From assembly GCA_029287305.1 (NCBI GenBank), contig JARFRJ010000426.1, positions 1 through 7,894 of the forward strand: 7,894 nt of DNA, in the 5' to 3' direction. Every line of letters starts with the position of its first letter. The stretch's first letter is position 1. Both the position numbers and the translations under genes were made by a program. Source of the stretch: Hyphomonas sp. (GTDB taxonomy: Bacteria > Pseudomonadota > Alphaproteobacteria > Caulobacterales > Hyphomonadaceae). Under the pieces are notes generated by a model. It ran no database searches, was not told the origin of the DNA, and saw only the letters and a program-made list of their open reading frames with translations. Of this stretch, positions 1-6,606 are shown in pieces.

Positions 1-822
1 GATTTGGATCAACTAGCCACCAGAAATCCCGACCTTGTATTTTCCGGCGTAAAGTATTTTGATTTTGGTGATCAGCAATTATGGTTAAATGATTATTTAG
101 ATCAGCACGGCATCGCCTACATGGCTTCAAACAGGAAGGCACTGGATGGTGAATTTGATAAAAGCAACGCCAAACGGTTAATGCAAAAAGCAGGGCTTGC
201 GACTGCTGATTATTTTACTACGGCACCGGATGAGCACCGAACAAAAGCCTCTATTCCCATAGCATTTCCTCTCTTTGTTAAGCCCGTCGCTGGCGGTGAT
301 AGTCAGGGCATTGATGCTAACTCTGTCGTTAACGACTTTGCTAGTTTTCAGGCAAAAGTCACGGATATTTGGGAGACACAAAATTCCCGTTCATTGGTTG
401 AGACTTATTTATCTGGTAGAGAATATAGCGTTGGTATTTTTGAGGACCGTGCTAGCGGTGAACTCACTGCGATGCCGATTGAGATTATTGCGCAGAAGAA
501 TAAAAATGGTCAACGTATTCTCGATTATGACATTAAGCACTTTGATTGCGAGCAGGTAATTGCTGTGAAAAACCCAACCATTTACAAACAACTCTCAAAG
601 CTTGCTAAGGCCGCATTTAAGGTGCTGGACGGCAAAGCTTTTGGACGCATTGATATTAAAATGAATCATCATAACATCCCTCATTTTATGGAAGCAAACC
701 TGATGCCAGGTCTTCGTAAAGGTTATTTCTATAGATCTTGCGCACTGAATTTAAGCCTGACCTATGAAGAGATGATTCTAAAGATTGTGCATAACGGTTT
801 AAGGTTAAGCGGCGATCGGTAG
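1..822 (+). CDS. ATP-grasp ligase, D-Ala-D-Ala ligase-like (5' truncated)
   Basis: The frame is open from the first base, so the true start lies left of the window; the TTG at 4 is probably not the start. Numbering residues from that TTG, the protein has a middle ATP-grasp lobe with FPLFVKPVAGGDSQGI (88-103), the ligase motif VETYLSGREYSVGI (132-145), and the C-terminal metal-binding block GRIDIKM (214-220) and FMEANLMPG (228-236). Asp217, Glu230 and Asn232 match the Mg2+ ligands of D-Ala-D-Ala ligases. The family joins a carboxylate to an amine through an acyl-phosphate, using ATP. After MPG the usual Ddl serine/threonine-rich substrate motif is absent and GYFYRSCALNL follows, so I infer a different amino acid or peptide substrate rather than cell-wall D-Ala-D-Ala. 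The gene is AT-rich at third positions compared with its neighbours, which hints at recent acquisition. The family is fairly certain; the substrate is unknown. Confidence 0.82.
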   Translation, partial: DLDQLATRNPDLVFSGVKYFDFGDQQLWLNDYLDQHGIAYMASNRKALDGEFDKSNAKRLMQKAGLATADYFTTAPDEHRTKASIPIAFPLFVKPVAGGDSQGIDANSVVNDFASFQAKVTDIWETQNSRSLVETYLSGREYSVGIFEDRASGELTAMPIEIIAQKNKNGQRILDYDIKHFDCEQVIAVKNPTIYKQLSKLAKAAFKVLDGKAFGRIDIKMNHHNIPHFMEANLMPGLRKGYFYRSCALNLSLTYEEMILKIVHNGLRLSGDR

Positions 823-1060
823 CGGCTCCCACTGGAAGATTTTCCTATCCAATGGTGGAGGATTGTTGAATATTACCGCCCAGTCCTCTAGAACCTCTTG
901 TAATTCCAGTATGCGGTTCGAGTTAAGTCCTCTCACCCGCACCAGTCTTATTTTGCGGTATCACCCCCGCAGACACTGTTTAGACTAAAGTCAGTTCGCC
1001 TCCACGGTGATTATGTGCAAGGCCTGTAGATGTCTCTATCATTTATTGTATAAGTCAGCC
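823..1060. other. intergenic spacer, possible island boundary
   Basis: This 238-base stretch separates the AT-rich ligase from the lipid A operon, and base composition changes across it. It contains the tRNA-Leu-like 3' end at 927-944, a short hairpin TGCGG/CCGCA (954-958 and 967-971) without a U-tract, and a TATAAG box at 1049-1054 just before the preferred start of the next gene. A minus-strand frame of 45 codons from a GTG at 942 to a TAA at 805 exists but has no clear family. No convincing gene or terminator was found. Confidence 0.6.
927..944 (+). other. tRNA-Leu 3'-end fragment, candidate attachment site
   Basis: GTCCTCTCACCCGCACCA reads as the last two T-loop bases (GT), the T-stem 3' strand (CCTCT), an acceptor strand CACCCGC that would pair with GCGGGTG, discriminator A and the encoded CCA. 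This is the pattern of a bacterial tRNA-Leu. A T-loop-like GGTTCGAGT lies just upstream at 916-924, but two extra bases (TA) follow it and the 5' T-stem strand does not pair, so this is not a working tRNA. Such 3'-end copies are the classic footprint left by tyrosine recombinases at the far end of an island integrated in a tRNA gene. The identification rests on recall of tRNA-Leu ends, not on a search. Confidence 0.45.
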
Positions 1061-1873
1061 ATGTCACTGAAAACTGTACTGAAATCAATTTTACGCCTGC
1101 CTTTGACCAGTGTTCTTCTAGGCTTTGTCATATGGGCTTATATGGCGCTGTGCGCTCGCACGATCCGTTGGCGGGTCGAGGGCGGCGAGGAAGCCAGACA
1201 GGTGTGGGCTATGTCAGAAGGCGTAATATTGGCAGCCTGGCACAGCATGATTTTGAACCTGCCTGCTGGATGGATTAAATATATTCGCCAATGGCCTGGC
1301 CGAACAGCTCCTGTGGCCATGCTGGTCTCCTTCTCACCGGAAGGGGAAGCTGCGGCCCGGGCGATCCGTCATTTTGGATTGCAGACCATTCGTGGCTCGC
1401 GAACCAATAAGCGCAAAAAAAAGTCCAAACAGGGCGGGATGGCTTTGCGCGAAGCGATTGCTTTGCTGAAATCTGGCGGGGCGGTGTGCATGACGCCCGA
1501 TGGACCGCGCGGCCCGGCCCGGATATGTGGTAAGGGTCCGGTTGTGATGGCCGAGCGCACCGGAGCCGCGATCTTGCCCTATGCCTTGGCGACCCATCCG
1601 GCTAAAACCCTATCCAGTTGGGACAGACTTCAAATTCCATTTCCGTTTACGCGCGGCGCGATTGTTTTTGGTGCCCCTGTCTATCCGCAGGATTTCATCT
1701 CGATCCATGCTATGCGTGAGGCGCTGCAAACAAGCCTAATACGGGCGACGGATCGGGCGCTGACTTTATCTGGTCAGACCCCCGGTCAGGCCTCTGGTCA
1801 GGCCTCTGTGGCAGTAACCCAACCGGATGCGAAACAATCCTCTGTAAGCGCTGTTTCAGAGGAAGAAAAATGA
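1061..1873 (+). CDS. DUF374 lysophospholipid acyltransferase family protein (LpxJ-like)
   Basis: This is a 270-residue inner-membrane-associated acyltransferase of the DUF374 group. A hydrophobic N-terminal segment (about 12-31) acts as anchor. Then come the histidine block AAWHSMILNLP (58-68), FGLQTIRGS (105-113) and the diagnostic TPDGPRGP (145-152), with SSWDRLQIPFPF (185-196) further on. The group lacks the HX4D/E motif of LpxL enzymes; here His61 is not followed by an acid at the expected place. Helicobacter LpxJ, a lipid A late acyltransferase, belongs to this group, so a role in adding a secondary acyl chain to lipid A is a reasonable inference from family and operon. It is the first gene of the lipid A operon and its stop overlaps the waaA start (ATGA). 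I chose ATG 1061 because it gives a normal N-terminus; the frame also has GTG 1007 and ATG 1013, none with a good ribosome binding site. The last 35 residues are a low-complexity tail partly built of GQAS repeats. Confidence 0.85.
   Translation: MSLKTVLKSILRLPLTSVLLGFVIWAYMALCARTIRWRVEGGEEARQVWAMSEGVILAAWHSMILNLPAGWIKYIRQWPGRTAPVAMLVSFSPEGEAAARAIRHFGLQTIRGSRTNKRKKKSKQGGMALREAIALLKSGGAVCMTPDGPRGPARICGKGPVVMAERTGAAILPYALATHPAKTLSSWDRLQIPFPFTRGAIVFGAPVYPQDFISIHAMREALQTSLIRATDRALTLSGQTPGQASGQASVAVTQPDAKQSSVSAVSEEEK
1772..1807 (+). repeat. three 12-base in-frame tandem repeats
   Basis: Two identical units GGTCAGGCCTCT (1784-1795, 1796-1807) follow a diverged copy GGTCAGACCCCC (1772-1783). Each unit keeps the reading frame and adds four residues (GQTP, GQAS, GQAS) to the tail of the DUF374 protein, beyond its conserved domain. 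The exact identity of the last two units suggests recent slippage duplication. Confidence 0.8.
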
Positions 1874-3132
1874 GCCTTGCGCTAAGCCTATATAGATGGG
1901 TTATGGTTGGCTTATCCCCTTTTTCTGCTCCGCTTTTTTATCGCCGGGTTCGAAAAGGCAAGGAAGATGTAGGCAAGTTTTATCAGCGCCTAGCGCGTGA
2001 TTTACCCCCACGGCCAGTAGGAGAGCTGATATGGATGCATGGGGCAAGCCTTGGTGAAAGCAGGCTTTTGCTCAATTTGTCCCGCGCGCTCTTGCAAAGG
2101 CGTCCAAAGGTACGCTTTCTGTTTACCAGCCAGACAAAATCCTCTGCCGATATGATCGCAGCAAATTTACCTGAGGGCGCGCTGCATCAAATGTTGCCGT
2201 TTGACACACCGAGCGCAGCGCAGCGTTTTGTAACGCATTGGCGGCCAGATTTATGCCTGTTCGCAGAAAGCGAGATTTGGCCTAATCTGATTGAGGCTGC
2301 CGCACGGGCAGGGGTGCCTTTGGGTCTTCTAAATGCGCGCATGCGGCCTAAATCCTTACAAACTTGGCGACGTTTTGCCAAGGCGGGGCGGGCTGTATTT
2401 GGCCAGTTTTCCCTTATCCTTGCAGCAGACCAGACCACAGCGACGGGCCTGTCGGCTTTGACGGGCCGAAAAATAGAATATGTCGGGGATTTAAAGGCGG
2501 CTTTTGTCCCCCAGCGACATACTGAAACCGCCTATGAAAAGAGCTCTTTAGGGATATTCAAAGAGGCGGATTTTGTGCTTTTGGCGGCCTCGACCCATCC
2601 GGGCGAAGAGGCCTTTGTGATTGAGGCGTTCCGCCAGCTTGACGGGGAGGCCCGCCTTATCATCGCCCCACGCCATATTGATCGTGCGGACGGAATTTGC
2701 GCCGAGCTGGAGCGGGCGGATTTAAGCTATACACGCTTTTCATCTGGGGGCCCTTCTGAGGCTTCCCCGCGCGTGCTTATCGCCGATACATATGGGCAAA
2801 TGAACCGGTTTTATGCCCTTGCCGATTGCGTCTATCTGGGCGGGGCACATTGCCCGGGCATTGGCGGACATAATCCGCTGGAACCGATTGGCTTTCTGAA
2901 ACCGACACTGACCGGACCTTATACAGATAATTTCACTGATCTCTATGCAGAGCTTGGCGATCTGAAAGGGCTCGCTATTGTTCGGGACCAAACCGAGTTG
3001 ATCGCTCAACTTAATGCGCTATGCCCTGTCGATGCGGCGGGTCTGGAGACATTTATTGCCAAGCGTCGGGGGCAGATGGAGCAATGCCTGGATCAGGTGA
3101 TCGGCTTGCTAGAACAGGAGGGCGACTTATGA
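1870..3132 (+). CDS. waaA: 3-deoxy-D-manno-octulosonic acid (Kdo) transferase
   Basis: This 420-residue GT30 glycosyltransferase transfers Kdo from CMP-Kdo to the lipid A precursor at the cytoplasmic face of the inner membrane. Visible motifs are a short hydrophobic N-terminal segment (about 5-24), a GKED block (30-33), HGASLGE (57-63) with Glu63 aligning to the catalytic acid, TSQTKSS (86-92), FAESEIWPNL (131-140), LLAASTHPGEE (237-247), LIIAPRHIDRA (263-273) and the donor-binding YLGGAHCPGIGGHNPLEP (322-339). Length and motif order are those of a complete WaaA. The ATG overlaps the upstream stop by an ATGA junction and is preceded by AGAGGAAG (1858-1865). Whether it adds one, two or more Kdo residues cannot be read from sequence. 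Confidence 0.97.
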   Translation: MSLALSLYRWVMVGLSPFSAPLFYRRVRKGKEDVGKFYQRLARDLPPRPVGELIWMHGASLGESRLLLNLSRALLQRRPKVRFLFTSQTKSSADMIAANLPEGALHQMLPFDTPSAAQRFVTHWRPDLCLFAESEIWPNLIEAAARAGVPLGLLNARMRPKSLQTWRRFAKAGRAVFGQFSLILAADQTTATGLSALTGRKIEYVGDLKAAFVPQRHTETAYEKSSLGIFKEADFVLLAASTHPGEEAFVIEAFRQLDGEARLIIAPRHIDRADGICAELERADLSYTRFSSGGPSEASPRVLIADTYGQMNRFYALADCVYLGGAHCPGIGGHNPLEPIGFLKPTLTGPYTDNFTDLYAELGDLKGLAIVRDQTELIAQLNALCPVDAAGLETFIAKRRGQMEQCLDQVIGLLEQEGDL

Positions 3133-4118
3133 AGGCGCCGCATTTCTGGTCAGCCGGACTGGACCCGCATTCACGCGAAGCGGCCCCGTTAACGCGTGCA
3201 CTGTTAACGCCTTTGGCGGCTCTCTATGCGGTGTCAAGCGCTCGGCGTATCGCTAGGACAGAGCCCTTTCAATCAAGTTTGCCTGTCCTGTGTATTGGTA
3301 ATATTACCAGTGGAGGCAGTGGTAAAACGCCCTCTGTGCTGGCTTTGAGTGCCCTCTTGAAACAAAGTGGCTTAAGGCCAGCCATTCTGGCCCGAGGCTA
3401 TGGCGGACGGCTAAAAGGCCCGGTTCAGGTCGATCCTGAAACCCACAGCGCGGCAGATGTCGGCGATGAACCGCTCATGATGGCGATAAGAGGCGAGACG
3501 GTTTGGATTAGCCGCGACAGGCCGAGCGGAGCTAGGAGAATTGCGGATAGTAACGCAGATATTATTCTCATGGATGATGGGCATCAAAATCCAACCCTGT
3601 TCAAGGATATGTCCTTATTGGTGGTTGATGCCGCCGCGCCTTTTGGCAATGGCTATGTTATCCCCAAAGGCCCTTTAAGAGAACCGGTCAGCCGGGCTTT
3701 GGCGCGGGCAGACGCGATACTTTTGATCGGGGAGGGCCGGGTGCCTCAGCCGATTGCGGCAAGTGGCTTGCCGGTCTTCAGGGGGCATGTACAGCCGCGC
3801 CCTCTCTTGTCTCAAAATCCTATGGTCGCCTTTGCTGGTATCGGGCGACCAGAACGGTTTTTTCAAAGCCTTGAAGGTCAAGGGGCGCAATTGTGCGAGA
3901 CGCTTAGTTTTGCGGATCATTATCGCTACCGCCGCGCTGATTTGCGTCGTTTACGCACGCTTTCTGAACAATATAAGGCCGATTTGATCACAACGGAAAA
4001 GGATTATATCCGTTTGCCGGAAACGGAACGCTATGGGATAACAGTCCTTTCTATTGAGATCGTCTTTGACGCGCAAAGTGCGCTTGTTGATGCCATCCAT
4101 CACCTCTTGCGCATCTGA
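3129..4118 (+). CDS. lpxK: tetraacyldisaccharide 4'-kinase
   Basis: This 329-residue kinase phosphorylates the 4' position of tetraacyldisaccharide 1-phosphate with ATP, forming lipid IVA at the inner membrane. It has an N-terminal hydrophobic helix (about 22-37), a Walker A loop GNITSGGSGKTP (57-68), LARGYGGR (87-94), VGDEP (111-115), DDGHQNPTL (149-157) in place of the more usual DDG(F/L)Q, GNGYVIPKGPLREP (173-186), FADHYRY (261-267) and TTEKD (288-292). The frame is open further upstream inside waaA, but ATG 3129 is the clear start: it forms an ATGA overlap with the waaA stop, lies 7 bases after a perfect AGGAGG (3116-3121), and gives the usual family N-terminus and length. Confidence 0.97.
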   Translation: MKAPHFWSAGLDPHSREAAPLTRALLTPLAALYAVSSARRIARTEPFQSSLPVLCIGNITSGGSGKTPSVLALSALLKQSGLRPAILARGYGGRLKGPVQVDPETHSAADVGDEPLMMAIRGETVWISRDRPSGARRIADSNADIILMDDGHQNPTLFKDMSLLVVDAAAPFGNGYVIPKGPLREPVSRALARADAILLIGEGRVPQPIAASGLPVFRGHVQPRPLLSQNPMVAFAGIGRPERFFQSLEGQGAQLCETLSFADHYRYRRADLRRLRTLSEQYKADLITTEKDYIRLPETERYGITVLSIEIVFDAQSALVDAIHHLLRI

Positions 4119-4122
4119 TATC

Positions 4123-5064
4123 ATGCCCCCTGATCAAGCCTATATCCGCTCCAAAGACGTTGAAAATCGGGCAAGTTTCGGCCAACGCCTCTTATGGCGT
4201 CTGGAGGTGCTGGGCTGGATTTTGATGGAGCGTTTTCTACTTTGTCTTAGCCCGGAAGCGGCCTCTAATTTTGGCGCTTTTGTCATGCGCCGTCTTGGCC
4301 CCTTTTTGTCCCAGCATAAAGTGGCGCTCGACAATGTTCAAAAAGCTTTTCCAGACTGGACCCATGAAAAGGTCAAGGCAACCGCTGTGGCGGCCTGGGA
4401 AAATGTCGGACGTACAGCCGGCGAGCTGCCACATCTGCGCCATATTACCCCATACAGGACGAATAGTCGGATAGAGGTCGTCAATGCAGAGGCTCTAGAT
4501 CAGGTCGAGCAGAGCCAGAGCGGGGCGGTGTTTATCTCCGGGCATTTTGCCAATTGGGAGGTCATGGCGGCGGTGATTTGTCGGCGGCCTGTAGATTGCC
4601 TGATCACCTATCGGGCTATCAATAATCCGCATATTGACCGCCGCCTTAGCCGGTTAAGACATGATTATGGCATACAGGCGCTGGCCCCCAAAGGGCTTGG
4701 CACGCGCAGCCTGATGAAAGCCTTACAGGCCGGGCGCTCGGCGGCGTTCCTCAATGATCAGAAATTTCGCGAAGGTCTTGCCATTCCTTTTTTTGCTCGC
4801 CCGGCAATGACTGCGCCTGGCCCAGCACGCTTGGCGATTAAATATAATGTGCCGATCATTCCAGTTTCGACCGTGCGTGTTGCGCCCGCGCGATTTCGCG
4901 TCACCATTCATGACCCCATTATTCCGCCTGCAACAGGTAAACCGGAAGAGGATCTTACCCAAACCGTGACCGCCATAACAGAATTTATCGAAGCGCGTGT
5001 GCGCGAACATCCAGATCAATGGTTCTGGATGCACCGGCGCTGGCCGAAGGTCAAAAGGGCCTAG
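4123..5064 (+). CDS. lpxL: LpxL/HtrB-family lipid A late acyltransferase
   Basis: This 313-residue member of the lysophospholipid acyltransferase superfamily (LpxL/LpxM type) adds a secondary acyl chain to Kdo-lipid A or its precursor at the inner membrane. The N-terminal hydrophobic helix (about 27-45) is followed by the catalytic HX4E motif GHFANWE (140-146, His141 and Glu146), LNDQKFREG (210-218) and the C-terminal WFWMHRRWP (300-308). All key residues are present and the length is normal. It starts 4 bases after the lpxK stop. No Shine-Dalgarno-like sequence precedes ATG 4123, so expression probably depends on translational coupling to lpxK. The frame continues upstream to a TTG at 4054 inside lpxK, but that start would add 23 residues with no family support. 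Acyl chain length and position cannot be assigned; the symbol is by family. Confidence 0.92.
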   Translation: MPPDQAYIRSKDVENRASFGQRLLWRLEVLGWILMERFLLCLSPEAASNFGAFVMRRLGPFLSQHKVALDNVQKAFPDWTHEKVKATAVAAWENVGRTAGELPHLRHITPYRTNSRIEVVNAEALDQVEQSQSGAVFISGHFANWEVMAAVICRRPVDCLITYRAINNPHIDRRLSRLRHDYGIQALAPKGLGTRSLMKALQAGRSAAFLNDQKFREGLAIPFFARPAMTAPGPARLAIKYNVPIIPVSTVRVAPARFRVTIHDPIIPPATGKPEEDLTQTVTAITEFIEARVREHPDQWFWMHRRWPKVKRA

Positions 5065-5133
5065 AATTCTGCAAAATTTCTATATAAGCAGATGAGTTAG
5101 ACGATAAGTTTTGCTCCGTTTGAGGTTTATCCC

Positions 5134-5526
5134 ATGATATTTGAAATTCTTTGCCTGATCGCCCTCAGTTTTGGCGGCTTTGCAGGGCTCATAGCACTTG
5201 TTAATCCGAAAGGTATATCCAGCACGCTGCGCCTGCAAGCGGAGCCTAGAAAGCCTGGTGGTTTTGCCGAGTTTCGCGCCACATTTGGCGGTGTCTTTTT
5301 TATGATCCATCTGGTTGGCTTTGGGATGATATTAAGCGTTAATCCAGCCTATCAAATCTATGTCGCCGCACCGATTGCCGCCGGATGGCTGGGCGCTGCC
5401 CTTGCCCGGCTGCTGTCACTGGTGGTCGATAAGGCAGAAAATGGGGAAGGGGGCATAAACCGCTATTGGGTAGTTCTGGAATTTGTCGTCGCAGGCCTGA
5501 TCGCCTCTGTCGCTTTTGCCAATTGA
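5134..5526 (+). CDS. small four-helix membrane protein, DUF4345-like
   Basis: This 130-residue protein is very hydrophobic, with four predicted membrane helices at roughly 2-24, 52-70, 76-98 and 111-129. Between helices one and two lies a polar stretch with the motif GGFAEFRATFGG (42-53), and helix three leads into ARLLSLVVD (91-99). This FRA-x-(Y/F)GG plus GRxLSL pattern is what I recall for DUF4345 proteins, whose function is unknown. ATG 5134 is supported by GAGG at 5122-5125, 8 bases upstream. It lies 69 bases after lpxL and may be read through from that operon or have its own promoter. No signal for a specific role was seen; the DUF assignment is from memory and moderate. Confidence 0.75.
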   Translation: MIFEILCLIALSFGGFAGLIALVNPKGISSTLRLQAEPRKPGGFAEFRATFGGVFFMIHLVGFGMILSVNPAYQIYVAAPIAAGWLGAALARLLSLVVDKAENGEGGINRYWVVLEFVVAGLIASVAFAN

Positions 5527-5669
5527 GGCATAATATGGCGTAAGGGCCAGATCATTTTAAACCTTAATTTGACAGTCTGGACAAAAGATAAGTGAATTTA
5601 CATATCCGGATCGGATAAAATCTGGCATGGGTCACAACTAGAAATTCATGACCACAAGGCACAAACCAT

Positions 5670-6530
5670 ATGCGCAAACACTCTGCGAAACTAAATTCTG
5701 ATTGGAGCGAAGGCGAGCGTTTGGCCAAATATCTGGCCCGATGCGGGGTCGCTTCGCGCCGAGCTTCAGAAAGCCTCATTGAAGCTGGAAAAATTACTGT
5801 GAATGGCCGTAAAGTCACGACACCGGCTTTTAAAGTTACTGGGCGTGAGCTCATCAAGTTGGACGGGGTGCCAGTTAAATCGCCAGAGGCGACGCGGCTC
5901 TGGCTCTATCATAAACCAGCAGGCCTGCTGGCCACGCATAATGACCCGAAAGGGCGCCCTACGCTGTTTGAGAACTTGCCGAAATCCATGCCTTATCTTT
6001 TAAGCGTCGGGCGGCTTGATTTAAACACAGAAGGCTTGCTTCTTTTAACCAATGATGGGGCTCTGGCACGAGCTTTGGAGCAACCGTCCAATTCTGTTGA
6101 GCGCATCTATCGCGCCCGGGCGCACGGCGAGGGGGATCAGGCAAAACTAGCGCGCTTAAAGGCAGGGATATGCGTTGATGGCGAACAGTTCGGTGCGATT
6201 GAGGCTATTCTGGAACGGCAGACCGGGGCTAATTGCTGGCTAACTGTCAGCCTGAAAGAGGGTAAAAACCGCGAGGTGAGGCGGGCTCTTCAAGAGGTAG
6301 ACTTGCAAGTCAATCGCCTTATTCGCACGCATTATGGGCCTTTTGAGCTTGGCGAATTGAGCCCAGGGGCTTTGGCGGAAGTCTCTTCGCGCGATTTGAA
6401 ACAAAAGCTGGCAGATATCTTGCCAGAGTTTAAGGCGTTTGCCCCAGACCCCCGTCAAGATAAGGCGCATAAATCTGCCAAGCGACCGCACTCTGGGCGC
6501 TCTACGCGCCGCAAGCCAGCTGGAGGATGA
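5670..6530 (+). CDS. rluB: RsuA/RluB-family rRNA pseudouridine synthase
   Basis: This 286-residue cytoplasmic enzyme isomerises a uridine in ribosomal RNA; for RluB the target is a helix near the 23S peptidyl transferase centre. An N-terminal S4 RNA-binding domain spans about 14-70 (ERLAKYLARCGVASRR, 16-31). The catalytic domain follows with YHKPAGLL (80-87), the active-site loop GRLDLNTEGLLLLTNDG (114-130, nucleophile Asp117) and EGKNREVRR (197-205), all typical of the RsuA/RluB/RluE/RluF branch. The last 20 or so residues are a basic, disordered tail (KSAKRPHSGRSTRRKP), common in alphaproteobacterial members. AAGG at 5656-5659 lies 10 bases before the ATG. The family is certain; RluB rather than RsuA, RluE or RluF is inferred from the S4 domain, length and class. 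Confidence 0.93.
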   Translation: MRKHSAKLNSDWSEGERLAKYLARCGVASRRASESLIEAGKITVNGRKVTTPAFKVTGRELIKLDGVPVKSPEATRLWLYHKPAGLLATHNDPKGRPTLFENLPKSMPYLLSVGRLDLNTEGLLLLTNDGALARALEQPSNSVERIYRARAHGEGDQAKLARLKAGICVDGEQFGAIEAILERQTGANCWLTVSLKEGKNREVRRALQEVDLQVNRLIRTHYGPFELGELSPGALAEVSSRDLKQKLADILPEFKAFAPDPRQDKAHKSAKRPHSGRSTRRKPAGG

Positions 6531-6551
6531 GGTTGGCTTGACAGCCTGCCT

Positions 6552-6580
6552 TTGCGATGGCCTTCATGGGCAGATATAAA
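6552..6580 (+). promoter_or_regulatory. sigma70-type promoter candidate for the DUF2855 gene
   Basis: A -35-like TTGCGA (6552-6557) and a -10-like TATAAA (6575-6580) are separated by exactly 17 bases, in the gap between the pseudouridine synthase and the DUF2855 gene. Transcription would start near 6587, giving a leader of about 20 bases that still includes the AAGGA ribosome binding site at 6595-6599. The -10 is close to consensus and the -35 is partial. Confidence 0.45.
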
Positions 6581-6606
6581 GAGATAGAAACAATAAGGAC
6601 GTGCAT

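Noticed and set aside
849..944. A complete tRNA-Leu gene ending at 944
   Set aside because: Some D-arm resemblance (TGGAGGATTGTTGA) and a T-loop-like GGTTCGAGT are present, but the acceptor 5' strand does not pair with CACCCGC, no anticodon stem forms, and two extra bases (TA) split the T arm.
954..971. Hairpin TGCGG/CCGCA as a terminator
   Set aside because: Only five base pairs with an eight-base loop, and no T-run follows on either strand; the T-run lies on the wrong side.
3021..3128. N-terminal extension of lpxK inside waaA
   Set aside because: The extra 36 residues do not resemble LpxK, whereas ATG 3129 has a perfect AGGAGG and an ATGA overlap.
4723..5034. Minus-strand open frame of 103 codons opposite lpxL
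   Set aside because: It lies wholly within the conserved lpxL coding sequence and its peptide is unlike any family I know; a shadow frame.
5541..5566. TAAGG/CCTTA inverted repeat after the small membrane protein gene as a terminator
   Set aside because: Five AT-rich pairs around a 16-base loop are too weak, and the T-run after it is only three bases.
5569..5597. Promoter for the pseudouridine synthase gene based on a perfect TTGACA at 5569-5574
   Set aside because: At 17 bases spacing the -10 would be GTGAAT, a poor match; better -10-like boxes (GATAAG, TAAAAT) are at unsuitable distances. It may still be a non-sigma70 or weak promoter.
6538..6549. Hairpin GGCT/AGCC just after the pseudouridine synthase gene
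   Set aside because: Four base pairs with no U-tract; insufficient for a terminator.
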